This document shows, in pieces, positions 1-6,759 of a stretch of 22,674 nucleotides of DNA (within the stretch, counting starts at the first letter, position 1; every line of letters begins with the position of its first letter). The notes beneath the pieces are model-generated. The model made no database searches. It saw nothing but the letters and a program-made list of their open reading frames with translations, and was not told the DNA's origin. The DNA is from Chitinophagaceae bacterium UBA4857. GTDB lineage: Bacteria > Bacteroidota > Bacteroidia > Chitinophagales > Chitinophagaceae. The position numbers and the translations under genes were made by a program. The stretch covers positions 7,186-29,859 of the forward strand of contig DHEF01000030.1 in assembly GCA_002399735.1 (NCBI GenBank), read 5' to 3'.

Positions 1-87
1 GGAAATAAATTAAATCCCGATCCTATTGGATCGCAACAAAAGCCCAATCAGGGAACTGAAGCTGGTAACATAAAAATTAGTATGTAG
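1..87 (+). CDS. C-terminal tail of an unidentified gene (partial, start outside window)
   Basis: Frame 1 is open from the first base for 28 codons and stops with TAG at 85-87. The residues are Gly, Pro, Gln and Asn rich (for example PDPIGSQQKPNQGTEAGN), like the flexible end of a secreted or envelope protein. The stop codon lies inside a 7-bp tandem repeat, so the last codons may derive from the repeat. I cannot name a family, and 28 open codons can occur by chance. If real, the gene lies upstream of the acyltransferase gene on the same strand. Confidence 0.3.
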   Translation, partial: GNKLNPDPIGSQQKPNQGTEAGNIKISM

Positions 88-108
88 TATAAAGTATTTA
101 GTATATAG
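78..108. repeat. Tandem heptamer array, TAGTATA type
   Basis: Successive 7-mers are TAGTATG, TAGTATA, AAGTATT and TAGTATA, followed by TAG, with no phase break. The array covers the stop codon of the partial upstream frame. It is one of several period-7 arrays in this window. Confidence 0.7.
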
Positions 109-132
109 AAAAAAACTCAGTACTATCACGAC

Positions 133-167
133 AACTTTAAACGTTAAACCTTGAACTTTTAAACTTC
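133..167. repeat. Tandem heptamer array, AACNTTA type
   Basis: Units read AACTTTA, AACGTTA, AACCTTG, AACTTTTA (one extra T) and AACTTC. It lies 25 bp after the TAGTATA array, has a different consensus but the same 7-bp period, and is about 80 bp before the next gene. Confidence 0.6.
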
Positions 168-209
168 TATTATCCCTCACCCGATAACACATCAAGTCCT
201 ATATTGCAA

Positions 210-217
210 TAAATTTG
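210..217 (+). promoter_or_regulatory. Candidate Bacteroidota -7 box before the acyltransferase gene
   Basis: TAAATTTG matches the TAnnTTTG -7 consensus and ends 29 bases before the TTG start at 247. No TTG-type -33 element is seen at the expected distance, so this is only a half match. Confidence 0.3.
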
Positions 218-246
218 CGGCTATAATTTATACAAACTAATACTGC

Positions 247-1560
247 TTGAATCCGTCTTCATATAACCTGCCTCAAAAAGTCTATTTAACCGGCTCCGAT
301 TGTTTTCATTTGGTGTTAGATAAACATGCAAAAAAATATCAGTCCGGCGGTAATGTTATGCGCATTGTGTTTAATACAAATGATGTCCTTAATCATACGC
401 AGCTAAAAGAAGTATTTGCAGAATCACCCGTTATTCACTGGTTGTGTAACATACAACTAAAACCCGGTGCTATATTTGGCCGCCCGTATTGGTTGTATCA
501 AAACAAGGGTAATGGTATCGTTATTCAAACGCACCAACACTCCGTGCCTAATCAATTACCTGAAACAGTTTTACAAAGAGATATACCCATTGAAGGCGAA
601 AGGTTTATTGAATGTGATATTATTGAATACCCGGACAACAGTTCAGTCATTGTTATATCCTGGAATCATATACTAATTGATGGCCGTGGTATTGGCATGC
701 TTATCAGCCATCTTAATGAAGTAGCCGCCGGTAATTTTAATGCTGATATCAGCACTCTTTTTCCGGCAAAAGAAAAACCCTTGGGTATGTTGGCGCATAT
801 ACGCAATATGTATAAAGTAAAAAGTTTTATCGAGCAGTCTTCCAAAGCGCCCTTAGCTTCCGTAGCATCTGCACGCAGTCAGGCTAAAGCACCATTTAAA
901 ACAAAAATTATTTATTTTAACGAAGCCGAAACGCAGCAGATACACCAGCACGCTATTAACCATGGTGCCCGCTTAGGCCCCAATTTATTTTATATTGCTT
1001 GTTGTAGCCATACGGTAAATAACATACAAAAACGTCGCAATACACAAGGCACATTATGGCTGCCGGTACCATATGATGGTCGTTTGCGTGGGTCTATCGG
1101 CCCCATTGTTTCCAATACCGTAGCATTCTTTTTTTATCGTATGCCGCAAAAGGTATTACAAACAGTAAAACTAACGGTTAGTAGTTTGTCCGACCAAATG
1201 ATGGAACAAATAAAAAATAAACGGCCGCAACAATACAGCCATCTCCTAAACATGATGCGCCATATCCCAGTCGGGCTTTACTATAAACTGGTAAATAAAA
1301 CCGGTGAAGGAACTTTTACCAGTTTTGTTTATTCTGCTACAGGCGAAGGCTTTAATAACCATAGCAACTTTATGGGTTATATGGTCACAGGACTTACGAT
1401 TTATCCATCTCCTACGTTTCCACCCGGCTTAACATTTTCTTTTTTAAAATTCAACAACGCCTTAAATATTAATATTGCTTATTCTCCCGATATTATAGAT
1501 ACATTTGAAATAACATTTATTGAAGAAGAATTAAAAAAACTGTTGACCACACCTGCATAA
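247..1560 (+). CDS. HXXXD acyltransferase (condensation-domain / chloramphenicol acetyltransferase-like fold)
   Basis: This 437-residue protein belongs to the superfamily that includes NRPS condensation domains, wax ester synthases and polyketide-associated acyltransferases. The active-site motif is H141-I-L-I-D145-G146, preceded by SWN. In the family this His takes a proton from the acceptor alcohol or amine. No carrier, adenylation or transmembrane segment is fused, so it is probably a free-standing cytoplasmic acyltransferase. The start is a TTG: an in-frame TAA sits at 238-240 and the next ATG is codon 38, which would remove N-terminal sequence that looks like part of the fold. The FAD oxidoreductase gene follows after 51 bp on the same strand, so the two probably act on a common small molecule. 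The substrate cannot be read from the sequence. The fold is fairly sure; the reaction is not. Confidence 0.75.
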   Translation: MNPSSYNLPQKVYLTGSDCFHLVLDKHAKKYQSGGNVMRIVFNTNDVLNHTQLKEVFAESPVIHWLCNIQLKPGAIFGRPYWLYQNKGNGIVIQTHQHSVPNQLPETVLQRDIPIEGERFIECDIIEYPDNSSVIVISWNHILIDGRGIGMLISHLNEVAAGNFNADISTLFPAKEKPLGMLAHIRNMYKVKSFIEQSSKAPLASVASARSQAKAPFKTKIIYFNEAETQQIHQHAINHGARLGPNLFYIACCSHTVNNIQKRRNTQGTLWLPVPYDGRLRGSIGPIVSNTVAFFFYRMPQKVLQTVKLTVSSLSDQMMEQIKNKRPQQYSHLLNMMRHIPVGLYYKLVNKTGEGTFTSFVYSATGEGFNNHSNFMGYMVTGLTIYPSPTFPPGLTFSFLKFNNALNINIAYSPDIIDTFEITFIEEELKKLLTTPA

Positions 1561-1611
1561 ACATTTTGCAAATAATACAGCAGCAGTCAGTTTTAATAAG
1601 CACAAACCATC

Positions 1612-2883
1612 ATGACCCCGATTGTTAAACATACTGACGTAGTAATTATAGGTGGCGGCATTGCCGGTGTAGCAGCAGCTGTTGCTGCAGCTAAAGATGG
1701 TAGCAATGTTGTACTGGTTGAAAAAGCACCATACCTGGGCGGTAAAGCCACTGCAGCAGAAGTTGGTACCATTTGCGGATTATATAAATACAATCATGCC
1801 AACGAGCCCGATTTTATTGTAAACGGATTTGCCCAATCATTTGCTCAACAACTGCAAGCCAGCTCACAAACAAAACCATTAATTAACGAATATCATTTAG
1901 CGTACCTGCCTTATCAGGTAGCACATTTTAAAATATTATGCAGCCAATTGCTGCAGCAGGCTGGTGTAACCGTTTTACAATGGTCAACAGTTGTTGAGGT
2001 GCTGCAGCAGGATAATTTAATTACACAGGTGCATATACAAACTGCGGATAGTTTATTACATTATCATACTAAATCAGCTGTTGATTGTTCGGGTGAAAGT
2101 CTTGTGGCAAAATTTCTATCGCTACCCTTAATTGAAAGTGATAACTATCAGGCCGCTGCGCAGGTTTTTACTTTATCCGGCATAAAAGAAACAAATGAAA
2201 CAAGATTGGCTTTTATTATTTTAAAAGCTATCAGCAGCGCTATTTATAATAAAACCCTGCCCGATTATTTCGATCGTATATATTTAATTCCTGGCTCCTT
2301 GCATAATGGCATTGCTTCTTTTAAAGTGGGTGTTCCTATACCTGTAACCTTAAGGGCGGGCAACCTGCAATTATTACAGCAAACAGCATTACGTTTTATA
2401 ACCGAGATGGTTGACTTTCTGCGTACACATGTAAACGCTTGTCAACACATTTTACTGGAACATATTGCAGATGAAATAGGCATTCGCACCGGCGTACGTA
2501 CTACCGGTAAATATATATTACAAAGCAGCGATATTTTAGAAGGCAAACATTTTGAGGATGCCATAGCCAACGGCTCCTGGCCTATAGAAATATGGCAACA
2601 GAACAAGCGGGTAGCCATGCAGTATTTTGCTAAAGACAGTTACTACCAAATTCCGGTGGGTTGTTTACAGTCTGCACATATTAATAACCTGTTTATTGGA
2701 GGCCGTTGTATATCCGCAACGGATGATGCTATTGCCAGTGCCCGTGTAATGGGCATTTGTTTACAAACCGGTTATTCAGCCGGTATATTAGCAGCGGGCA
2801 ATGCACAAAATAAGCCAATGGAACAAAGTATAAAATGCATACAAAAAACGCAACTGTTATACTCTTTTCCACAAGTGGAATAA
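1612..2883 (+). CDS. FAD-dependent oxidoreductase (FAD_oxidored-like family)
   Basis: The 423-residue protein begins with a Rossmann FAD site: a hydrophobic strand, then GGGIAG at residues 14-19 and an acidic E37 that would bind the adenosine ribose. GGKAT follows at about residues 46-50. Near the C-terminus, NLFIGGRCISATDDAIAS is the second FAD-contacting segment typical of this group. GSWPIEIW and the YQIPVGCL stretch also fit it. There is no signal peptide, so it is probably cytoplasmic. It follows the HXXXD acyltransferase by 51 bp and probably shares its transcript, suggesting a two-step tailoring unit that may extend upstream out of the window. The substrate is unknown. It converges on the GH3-like gene with about 200 bp between them. 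Confidence 0.85.
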   Translation: MTPIVKHTDVVIIGGGIAGVAAAVAAAKDGSNVVLVEKAPYLGGKATAAEVGTICGLYKYNHANEPDFIVNGFAQSFAQQLQASSQTKPLINEYHLAYLPYQVAHFKILCSQLLQQAGVTVLQWSTVVEVLQQDNLITQVHIQTADSLLHYHTKSAVDCSGESLVAKFLSLPLIESDNYQAAAQVFTLSGIKETNETRLAFIILKAISSAIYNKTLPDYFDRIYLIPGSLHNGIASFKVGVPIPVTLRAGNLQLLQQTALRFITEMVDFLRTHVNACQHILLEHIADEIGIRTGVRTTGKYILQSSDILEGKHFEDAIANGSWPIEIWQQNKRVAMQYFAKDSYYQIPVGCLQSAHINNLFIGGRCISATDDAIASARVMGICLQTGYSAGILAAGNAQNKPMEQSIKCIQKTQLLYSFPQVE

Positions 2884-2956
2884 TTCGCCGGAAAAAGCAA
2901 AAAAAATTAAAATGTGATTTGTTTTTATAGTTTTATACATCTGCCAAAATAGTTCA

Positions 2957-3080
2957 GCCACAACAAGCCGAGAGCGAACAGAAAGCACAAATGTGCGACG
3001 CAACAGACAAAGCTGGTAGCTCCGCAGCCCCCAACCCAAGCACAAGCCCCACCCGGGGTTAGAAACCGGTAACAAAAAAT
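2957..3080 (-). repeat. Dispersed intergenic element, copy 1 (read on the minus strand, after the GH3-like gene)
   Basis: The first ~55 bases, read on the minus strand from 3080, match 21130-21190 on the plus strand with only a few substitutions. They include TTGTTACCGGTTTCTAACC and a small hairpin where CCCC pairs with GGGG (3055-3058 with 3047-3050). Beyond that the similarity is patchy. The element begins at the GH3 stop codon itself. The open frames across both copies also translate alike, but that reflects shared DNA and not a gene. Confidence 0.7.
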
Positions 3081-4606
3081 TAAACTGTAATATTTAATTC
3101 TTTACAAAGTTCCAGCAGGGTTTCCACATACTTTCTGTCGTTGCTCAGGCGTGGCACTTTATGCTGGCCGCCCAGCTTGCCTTTGCGTTTAAGCCATTCG
3201 TTAAAAGTACCTTTGGGTACAGCGTGTATAACAGGCTGGCTTAAAGCAATGCCCTTGTGGCGCTTGGCTTCGTAGTCGCTGTTAATGTTTTTTAGTGCAG
3301 TGTCAAGGCTGTTATTAAATGCCGTTAAATCTTCGGGAATATTTTCAAACTCAATAATCCATTCATGTGCACCGTTGCTATTATCGGAAAAATAAACCGG
3401 TGCGGCGGTATAATCGTTTACGGCCAGTCCGGTTTGGTGGCAGGCTTCGGCAATGGCTTTATCGGTATTGTCAACAATTACTTCTTCGCCAAATGCGTTG
3501 ATATAGTGTTTTAATCGGCCGGAAACAATAATGCGGTAAGGCCTTACGGAGGTAAACTGTACCGTATCGCCCAGCATATAACGCCACAGGCCGCCATTGG
3601 TGCTTATAACCAATGCATAATTTTTACCAACTTCTACTTCGTTTAGTCCAACGGTTTGCGGATTGTCGTTGCCATACTCGCTAACCGGCATAAACTCCAT
3701 AAAAATGCCGTGGTCGGTAAATAACAACATGCCGTCATCACCCGGATTTTCCTGCGCGGCAAAAAAACCTTCGCTGGCATTGTACATTTCCAGGTAATTA
3801 ATATCCTTACCAATTAGCTTTTTAAATTGTTCCCGGTAAGGCGTAAAAGACACTCCACCATGCATATACAGTTCCAGATTGGGCCATACTTCGCCCATGT
3901 TTTGTTTGCCGGTAATTTCTAAAATACGTTTAAATAAAACAATGGTCCAGGTAGGTACGGCCGATATAGATGTTACGTTTTCTTTAATGGTGGTTTCCGC
4001 CAGGCGCTCTATTTTGCTTTCCCACTCGTCCATTAAAGCAATGTTTAAGTCGGGGGTGCGTAACCAATGTGCCCAAAACGGAGAGTTTTGTAAAAGCACC
4101 GCACTTAAGTCGCCAAACTGTGCTTCCTCATTCATGGGGTTAATGCTATGGCTGCCGCCAAGTATTAAACCTTTGCCCGTTAATAAATTACTATCCGCAT
4201 TATACTGGTAGTACATGGTTAAAACATCCTTGGCACCTTTGTAATGGCAGTCTTGCAGGCTTTCATCGCTCAGTGGTATAAACTTACTTTTATCACTGCT
4301 GGTACCGCTGCTTTTAGCAAACCAACTTACGGGTGAGTTCCACAACAAATTCTGCTCGCCACGCATAGTGCGTTCAATATATGGTTTAAGGTCATCGTAC
4401 TCATGAATGGGTACGGCTTCTTTAAACTCCTTAATAGAAAACAGTTTGGAGAACCTGTATTTACGTCCAATCTCGGTGTATTGGGCCGATGTAACAATAT
4501 CTTGTAAAACCTCACGCTGGGCATCAACCGGATTATTTTTCCAGGCTTCAATACGCCACAGGCGCATACGTGCAATAGATGATATGGCAGGACTCAACAA
4601 ACTCAT
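3080..4606 (-). CDS. GH3 auxin-responsive-promoter family protein (acyl-adenylate-forming enzyme)
   Basis: This 508-residue protein matches the GH3 family, whose plant members adenylate acyl acids such as jasmonate or indole-acetate and join them to amino acids. Bacteroidota carry homologs of unknown role. ATP-site signatures are present: KSSGTSS at about residues 98-104 (phosphate loop), YNASEG at 275-280 and YMLGD at 343-347, followed by SGRLKHYINAFGEE at the hinge to the C-terminal domain. Length is normal for the family and no transport signal is seen. It is the last of three minus-strand genes after nfu and lptB, with 133 bp separating it from lptB, so it may have its own promoter. Family assignment is strong; acceptor and acyl substrate are unknown. 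Confidence 0.9.
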   Translation of the reverse strand: MSLLSPAISSIARMRLWRIEAWKNNPVDAQREVLQDIVTSAQYTEIGRKYRFSKLFSIKEFKEAVPIHEYDDLKPYIERTMRGEQNLLWNSPVSWFAKSSGTSSDKSKFIPLSDESLQDCHYKGAKDVLTMYYQYNADSNLLTGKGLILGGSHSINPMNEEAQFGDLSAVLLQNSPFWAHWLRTPDLNIALMDEWESKIERLAETTIKENVTSISAVPTWTIVLFKRILEITGKQNMGEVWPNLELYMHGGVSFTPYREQFKKLIGKDINYLEMYNASEGFFAAQENPGDDGMLLFTDHGIFMEFMPVSEYGNDNPQTVGLNEVEVGKNYALVISTNGGLWRYMLGDTVQFTSVRPYRIIVSGRLKHYINAFGEEVIVDNTDKAIAEACHQTGLAVNDYTAAPVYFSDNSNGAHEWIIEFENIPEDLTAFNNSLDTALKNINSDYEAKRHKGIALSQPVIHAVPKGTFNEWLKRKGKLGGQHKVPRLSNDRKYVETLLELCKELNITV

Positions 4607-4739
4607 GTATGTTACTTATAATTTACAAATTGCTCAAGGCAACATTATTCATTTATAAAAATGATACCAGTTCACCTTTGCAAAAAAATTAAAAATGGAT
4701 ACAGATAAAGTTAATGGTAAAAAGCTGCTGTTGATAAAA

Positions 4740-5561
4740 TTATTCAGGGCCCTCCGGTGTTTCAATTTCTTCGGTTGCGGGTGCTACATAACCCTGTGCA
4801 CTTTTCCTTGCCTCCTCAATTAAGTAGTCCTTACGTTTTAATTCAAAATTACGACCCAGGTATAACTTTTTCACCTGCTCATCCACTGCCAGGTCTTCGG
4901 CTATACCCTCACGGAAAATTTTTCCTTCAATCAGCAGGTAGGCCCGGTCGCAGATAGATAGGGTTTCCGTTACGTTATGGTCAGTAATTAATATGCCAAT
5001 GTTTTTGTATTTCAGGCGGGCAACAATGGCCTGAATATCTTCTACGGCAATAGGGTCAATACCGGCAAAAGGCTCGTCCAGTAAAATAAAATTAGGACTT
5101 ACGGCCAAGGCCCGGGCAATTTCGGTACGGCGGCGTTCGCCGCCACTCAATACGTCACCATTGCTTTTACGTACATGTTGCAGCCTAAACTCATCCAACA
5201 ACGACTCCAGTTTTTCTATACGCTGCTGTTTGTTAAGTTTTGTCATTTCCAGTACCGCCATAATATTGTCCTCTACACTTAATTTACGAAAAATAGATGC
5301 TTCCTGCGGCAGGTAACCTATACCCATTTGGGCACGTTTGTACATGGGTAAGGCGGTAATATCTACATCATCTAAAAATACATGTCCTTCATCGGGCTTT
5401 ACTAAACCCACCACCTGATAAAACGAAGTGGTTTTACCGGCACCATTGGGCCCCAGCAAACCAACAATTTCTCCTTGTTTTACATCAAAGGAAACATTAT
5501 TTACCACCGTACGACTGCCGTACTGCTTCCTTAAGTTTTTTGCGTAAATAGTAACTGCCAT
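4740..5561 (-). CDS. lptB: LPS export ABC transporter ATP-binding protein LptB
   Basis: LptB is the cytoplasmic ATPase that, with LptF and LptG, extracts lipopolysaccharide from the inner membrane. The 273-residue product has Walker A GPNGAGKT at 37-44, Q-loop Q86 within GYLPQEASIFRKLSVEDN (characteristic of LptB), signature LSGGE at 138-142, Walker B ILLDEP at 159-164 and H-loop H195. The frame is open upstream to 5657, but that extension overlaps the nfu end and runs through a terminator hairpin. The ATG at 5559-5561, giving MAVTIYAKNL, aligns with the usual LptB start. The protein has about 30 residues more than E. coli LptB, as an acidic C-terminal tail. LptF, LptG and LptC are not in the window. 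Confidence 0.93.
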   Translation of the reverse strand: MAVTIYAKNLRKQYGSRTVVNNVSFDVKQGEIVGLLGPNGAGKTTSFYQVVGLVKPDEGHVFLDDVDITALPMYKRAQMGIGYLPQEASIFRKLSVEDNIMAVLEMTKLNKQQRIEKLESLLDEFRLQHVRKSNGDVLSGGERRRTEIARALAVSPNFILLDEPFAGIDPIAVEDIQAIVARLKYKNIGILITDHNVTETLSICDRAYLLIEGKIFREGIAEDLAVDEQVKKLYLGRNFELKRKDYLIEEARKSAQGYVAPATEEIETPEGPE

Positions 5562-5567
5562 GTATAG

Positions 5568-5575
5568 CAAAAATA
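5568..5575 (-). promoter_or_regulatory. Candidate -7 box immediately before lptB
   Basis: On the minus strand TATTTTTG matches TAnnTTTG and sits between the nfu terminator and the lptB start. It ends only 6 bases before the ATG, so it would give a nearly leaderless mRNA. No -33 element is seen at normal spacing. Confidence 0.25.
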
Positions 5576-5591
5576 CAATAACGGCACCAAT

Positions 5592-5619
5592 AAAAAAGCG
5601 ACCCGTTAAGGTCGCTTTT
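5592..5619 (-). terminator. Rho-independent terminator of the nfu gene
   Basis: Ten-base perfect arms, AAAAGCGACC (5594-5603) and GGTCGCTTTT (5610-5619), flank a 6-base loop. On the minus strand the stem is followed by a run of six T. It lies 22 bp past the nfu stop and before the lptB start. This separates the two transcripts and argues against the longer upstream frame of lptB. Confidence 0.85.
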
Positions 5620-5640
5620 GTTAAATAGAATAAGTTGTAA

Positions 5641-6240
5641 TTATTCCGCCTCGGCAACTACTTCCTGTACTTCCGGTATCATACGTTTCATCATACCTTC
5701 AATACCGGCTTTTAAAGTAATCATGCTGCTGGGGCAACCGCTACAGCTACCTTGCATGGCCAGGTTTACTACGCCTTCGTTATAACTTTTAAACTGTATA
5801 GCGCCACCGTCCATTTCTACTGCAGGGCGTACATAGTTATCCAATAATTCTTTAATTCTTTTTACTACATCATCATCATCCGCACTCACTTCGTTGCTGC
5901 TTTCTTTTTTAATAGTAACAACTTCATCTTCGTTAATTACCACTTTACCTTCTTCCAGGTAGTCTTTTAAAAACTGGCGTACAGATGGGATGACATCACT
6001 CCACTCAGTATCGGCCGATGTACGGGTAAGGGTTACAAAATTGCTGGCAATAAACACCGCCTTTACAAACGGAAAGCCAAACAACTCAATAGCCAACGGT
6101 GATGGTTTCGCAGTATCTGCATCAGGAAAATCTATGCTTTTGCCGGGATACAATAATTTGTTTGCTACAAATTTCATTGTCTCCGGGTTGGGGGTCATTT
6201 CAGTATATATGCTTATCACGGGATTACCTGTTTTTAACAT
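5641..6240 (-). CDS. Nfu-type iron-sulfur cluster scaffold protein (Nfu_N + NifU C-terminal domain)
   Basis: The 199-residue product has an Nfu N-terminal domain (about residues 8-95, including TEMTPNPETMKF), an acidic linker near 105-123, and a NifU-like domain (about 125-195). The latter has the cluster-binding pair C166-x-x-C169 in GSCSGCPSS. Such proteins bind a 4Fe-4S cluster between two subunits and hand it to target enzymes. The frame can be extended to a TTG at 6273, but the ATG at 6238-6240 is preferred because the extension is low-complexity and overlaps a promoter-like box. Domain order is that of eukaryotic and alphaproteobacterial Nfu rather than E. coli NfuA. A strong terminator follows. 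Confidence 0.9.
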   Translation of the reverse strand: MLKTGNPVISIYTEMTPNPETMKFVANKLLYPGKSIDFPDADTAKPSPLAIELFGFPFVKAVFIASNFVTLTRTSADTEWSDVIPSVRQFLKDYLEEGKVVINEDEVVTIKKESSNEVSADDDDVVKRIKELLDNYVRPAVEMDGGAIQFKSYNEGVVNLAMQGSCSGCPSSMITLKAGIEGMMKRMIPEVQEVVAEAE

Positions 6241-6258
6241 AAAAAACAATTTATTACG

Positions 6259-6266
6259 CAAAAGTA
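6259..6266 (-). promoter_or_regulatory. Candidate -7 box before nfu
   Basis: On the minus strand TACTTTTG matches TAnnTTTG and ends 18 bases before the chosen ATG of nfu. No -33 TTG is found at 17-23 bp, so this rests on one element. Confidence 0.3.
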
Positions 6267-6321
6267 ACAACAATTAATGGCTAATGGTTGTGTTTGTTAA
6301 CAAAAGAAATAATTATTGGCC

Positions 6322-6352
6322 AATCATCCGCAAAACAGCGGGATTATTTTTT
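6322..6352 (+). terminator. Terminator-like stem-loop with no matching upstream gene
   Basis: AATC-(AT)-CCGC (6322-6331) pairs with GCGG-GATT (6338-6345) around the loop AAAACA, and is followed by A and six T. It would end a plus-strand transcript, but the gene to its left, nfu, runs the other way. It may end a short unannotated RNA or be a relic. Confidence 0.4.
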
Positions 6353-6426
6353 GTTAGTCAGCTTCATTGCTCCCCAAATCCTAAAAGGGCTTTTAAGTCT
6401 TAATGGGTAGAAATTATTTTGGGGTT

Positions 6427-6486
6427 ATCATCGTCCCTCCCTTGATTGATCGTTCCTTGCGTCGCACTCTTCAACTGTAACAACTC
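6427..6486 (+). repeat. Degenerate intergenic repeat, CGTCCCT family
   Basis: ATCATCGTCCCT (6428-6439) recurs at 21196-21207, and TTGCGTCGCAC recurs on the minus strand inside copy 1 of the 2957-3080 element. ACTGTAAC downstream resembles CCTGTAAC on the minus strand of 9217-9255. Similarity was judged by eye. Confidence 0.45.
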
Positions 6487-6700
6487 TATTGAGCATTTGG
6501 CCCGTTATATTATTTTAGGCAAAATACAACTAAGGGCAATAAACGTATTGTAAATTATATTTCATTGTTTGGCCTGGTACAAGCAATTTATAACTTGTTA
6601 ATTGTCAGCTTATTAAATCATTAAGGTACAGACTTTTAGTAATATTGGGCCAAATTGGCGCAAAACTACAACAGTAGCTTGTTTTAACGGTTTTCCACAA

Positions 6701-6731
6701 TTTGTTCATATTGCCAAAAGCCCTATTTTTG
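6701..6731 (+). promoter_or_regulatory. Bacteroidota-type promoter of the ppiD-like gene
   Basis: TTTG (6701-6704) and TATTTTTG (6724-6731) match the -33 TTTG and -7 TAnnTTTG elements of the primary Bacteroidota sigma factor, with a 19-bp spacer. The ATG is 28 bases after the -7 box, giving a short leader of about 20 nt. Confidence 0.7.
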
Positions 6732-6759
6732 CCATCCTTAAAAAACTTGTATATATATT

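Larger units (their letters stand above)
6241..6759. other. Intergenic region between divergent nfu and ppiD (519 bp)
   Basis: No coding frame is convincing here. The region holds a -7-like box for nfu (6259-6266), the palindrome ATTGGCCAAT (6315-6324), a plus-strand terminator-like stem (6322-6352), a CCCCAAAT / ATTTTGGGG pair (6372-6379 and 6416-6424), a copy of the CGTCCCT family (6427-6486), and the ppiD promoter at its right end. Confidence 0.6.

Noticed and set aside
10..195. 61-codon minus-strand frame at the left edge
   Set aside because: It is translated from two heptamer arrays and AT-rich DNA; composition is not protein-like.
2857..3075. Minus-strand frame whose start resembles the frame at 21135-21341
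   Set aside because: The likeness (MLPVSNP...WGLCLG) comes from the shared post-stop DNA element. The reading frames diverge after ~20 codons and overlap real genes.
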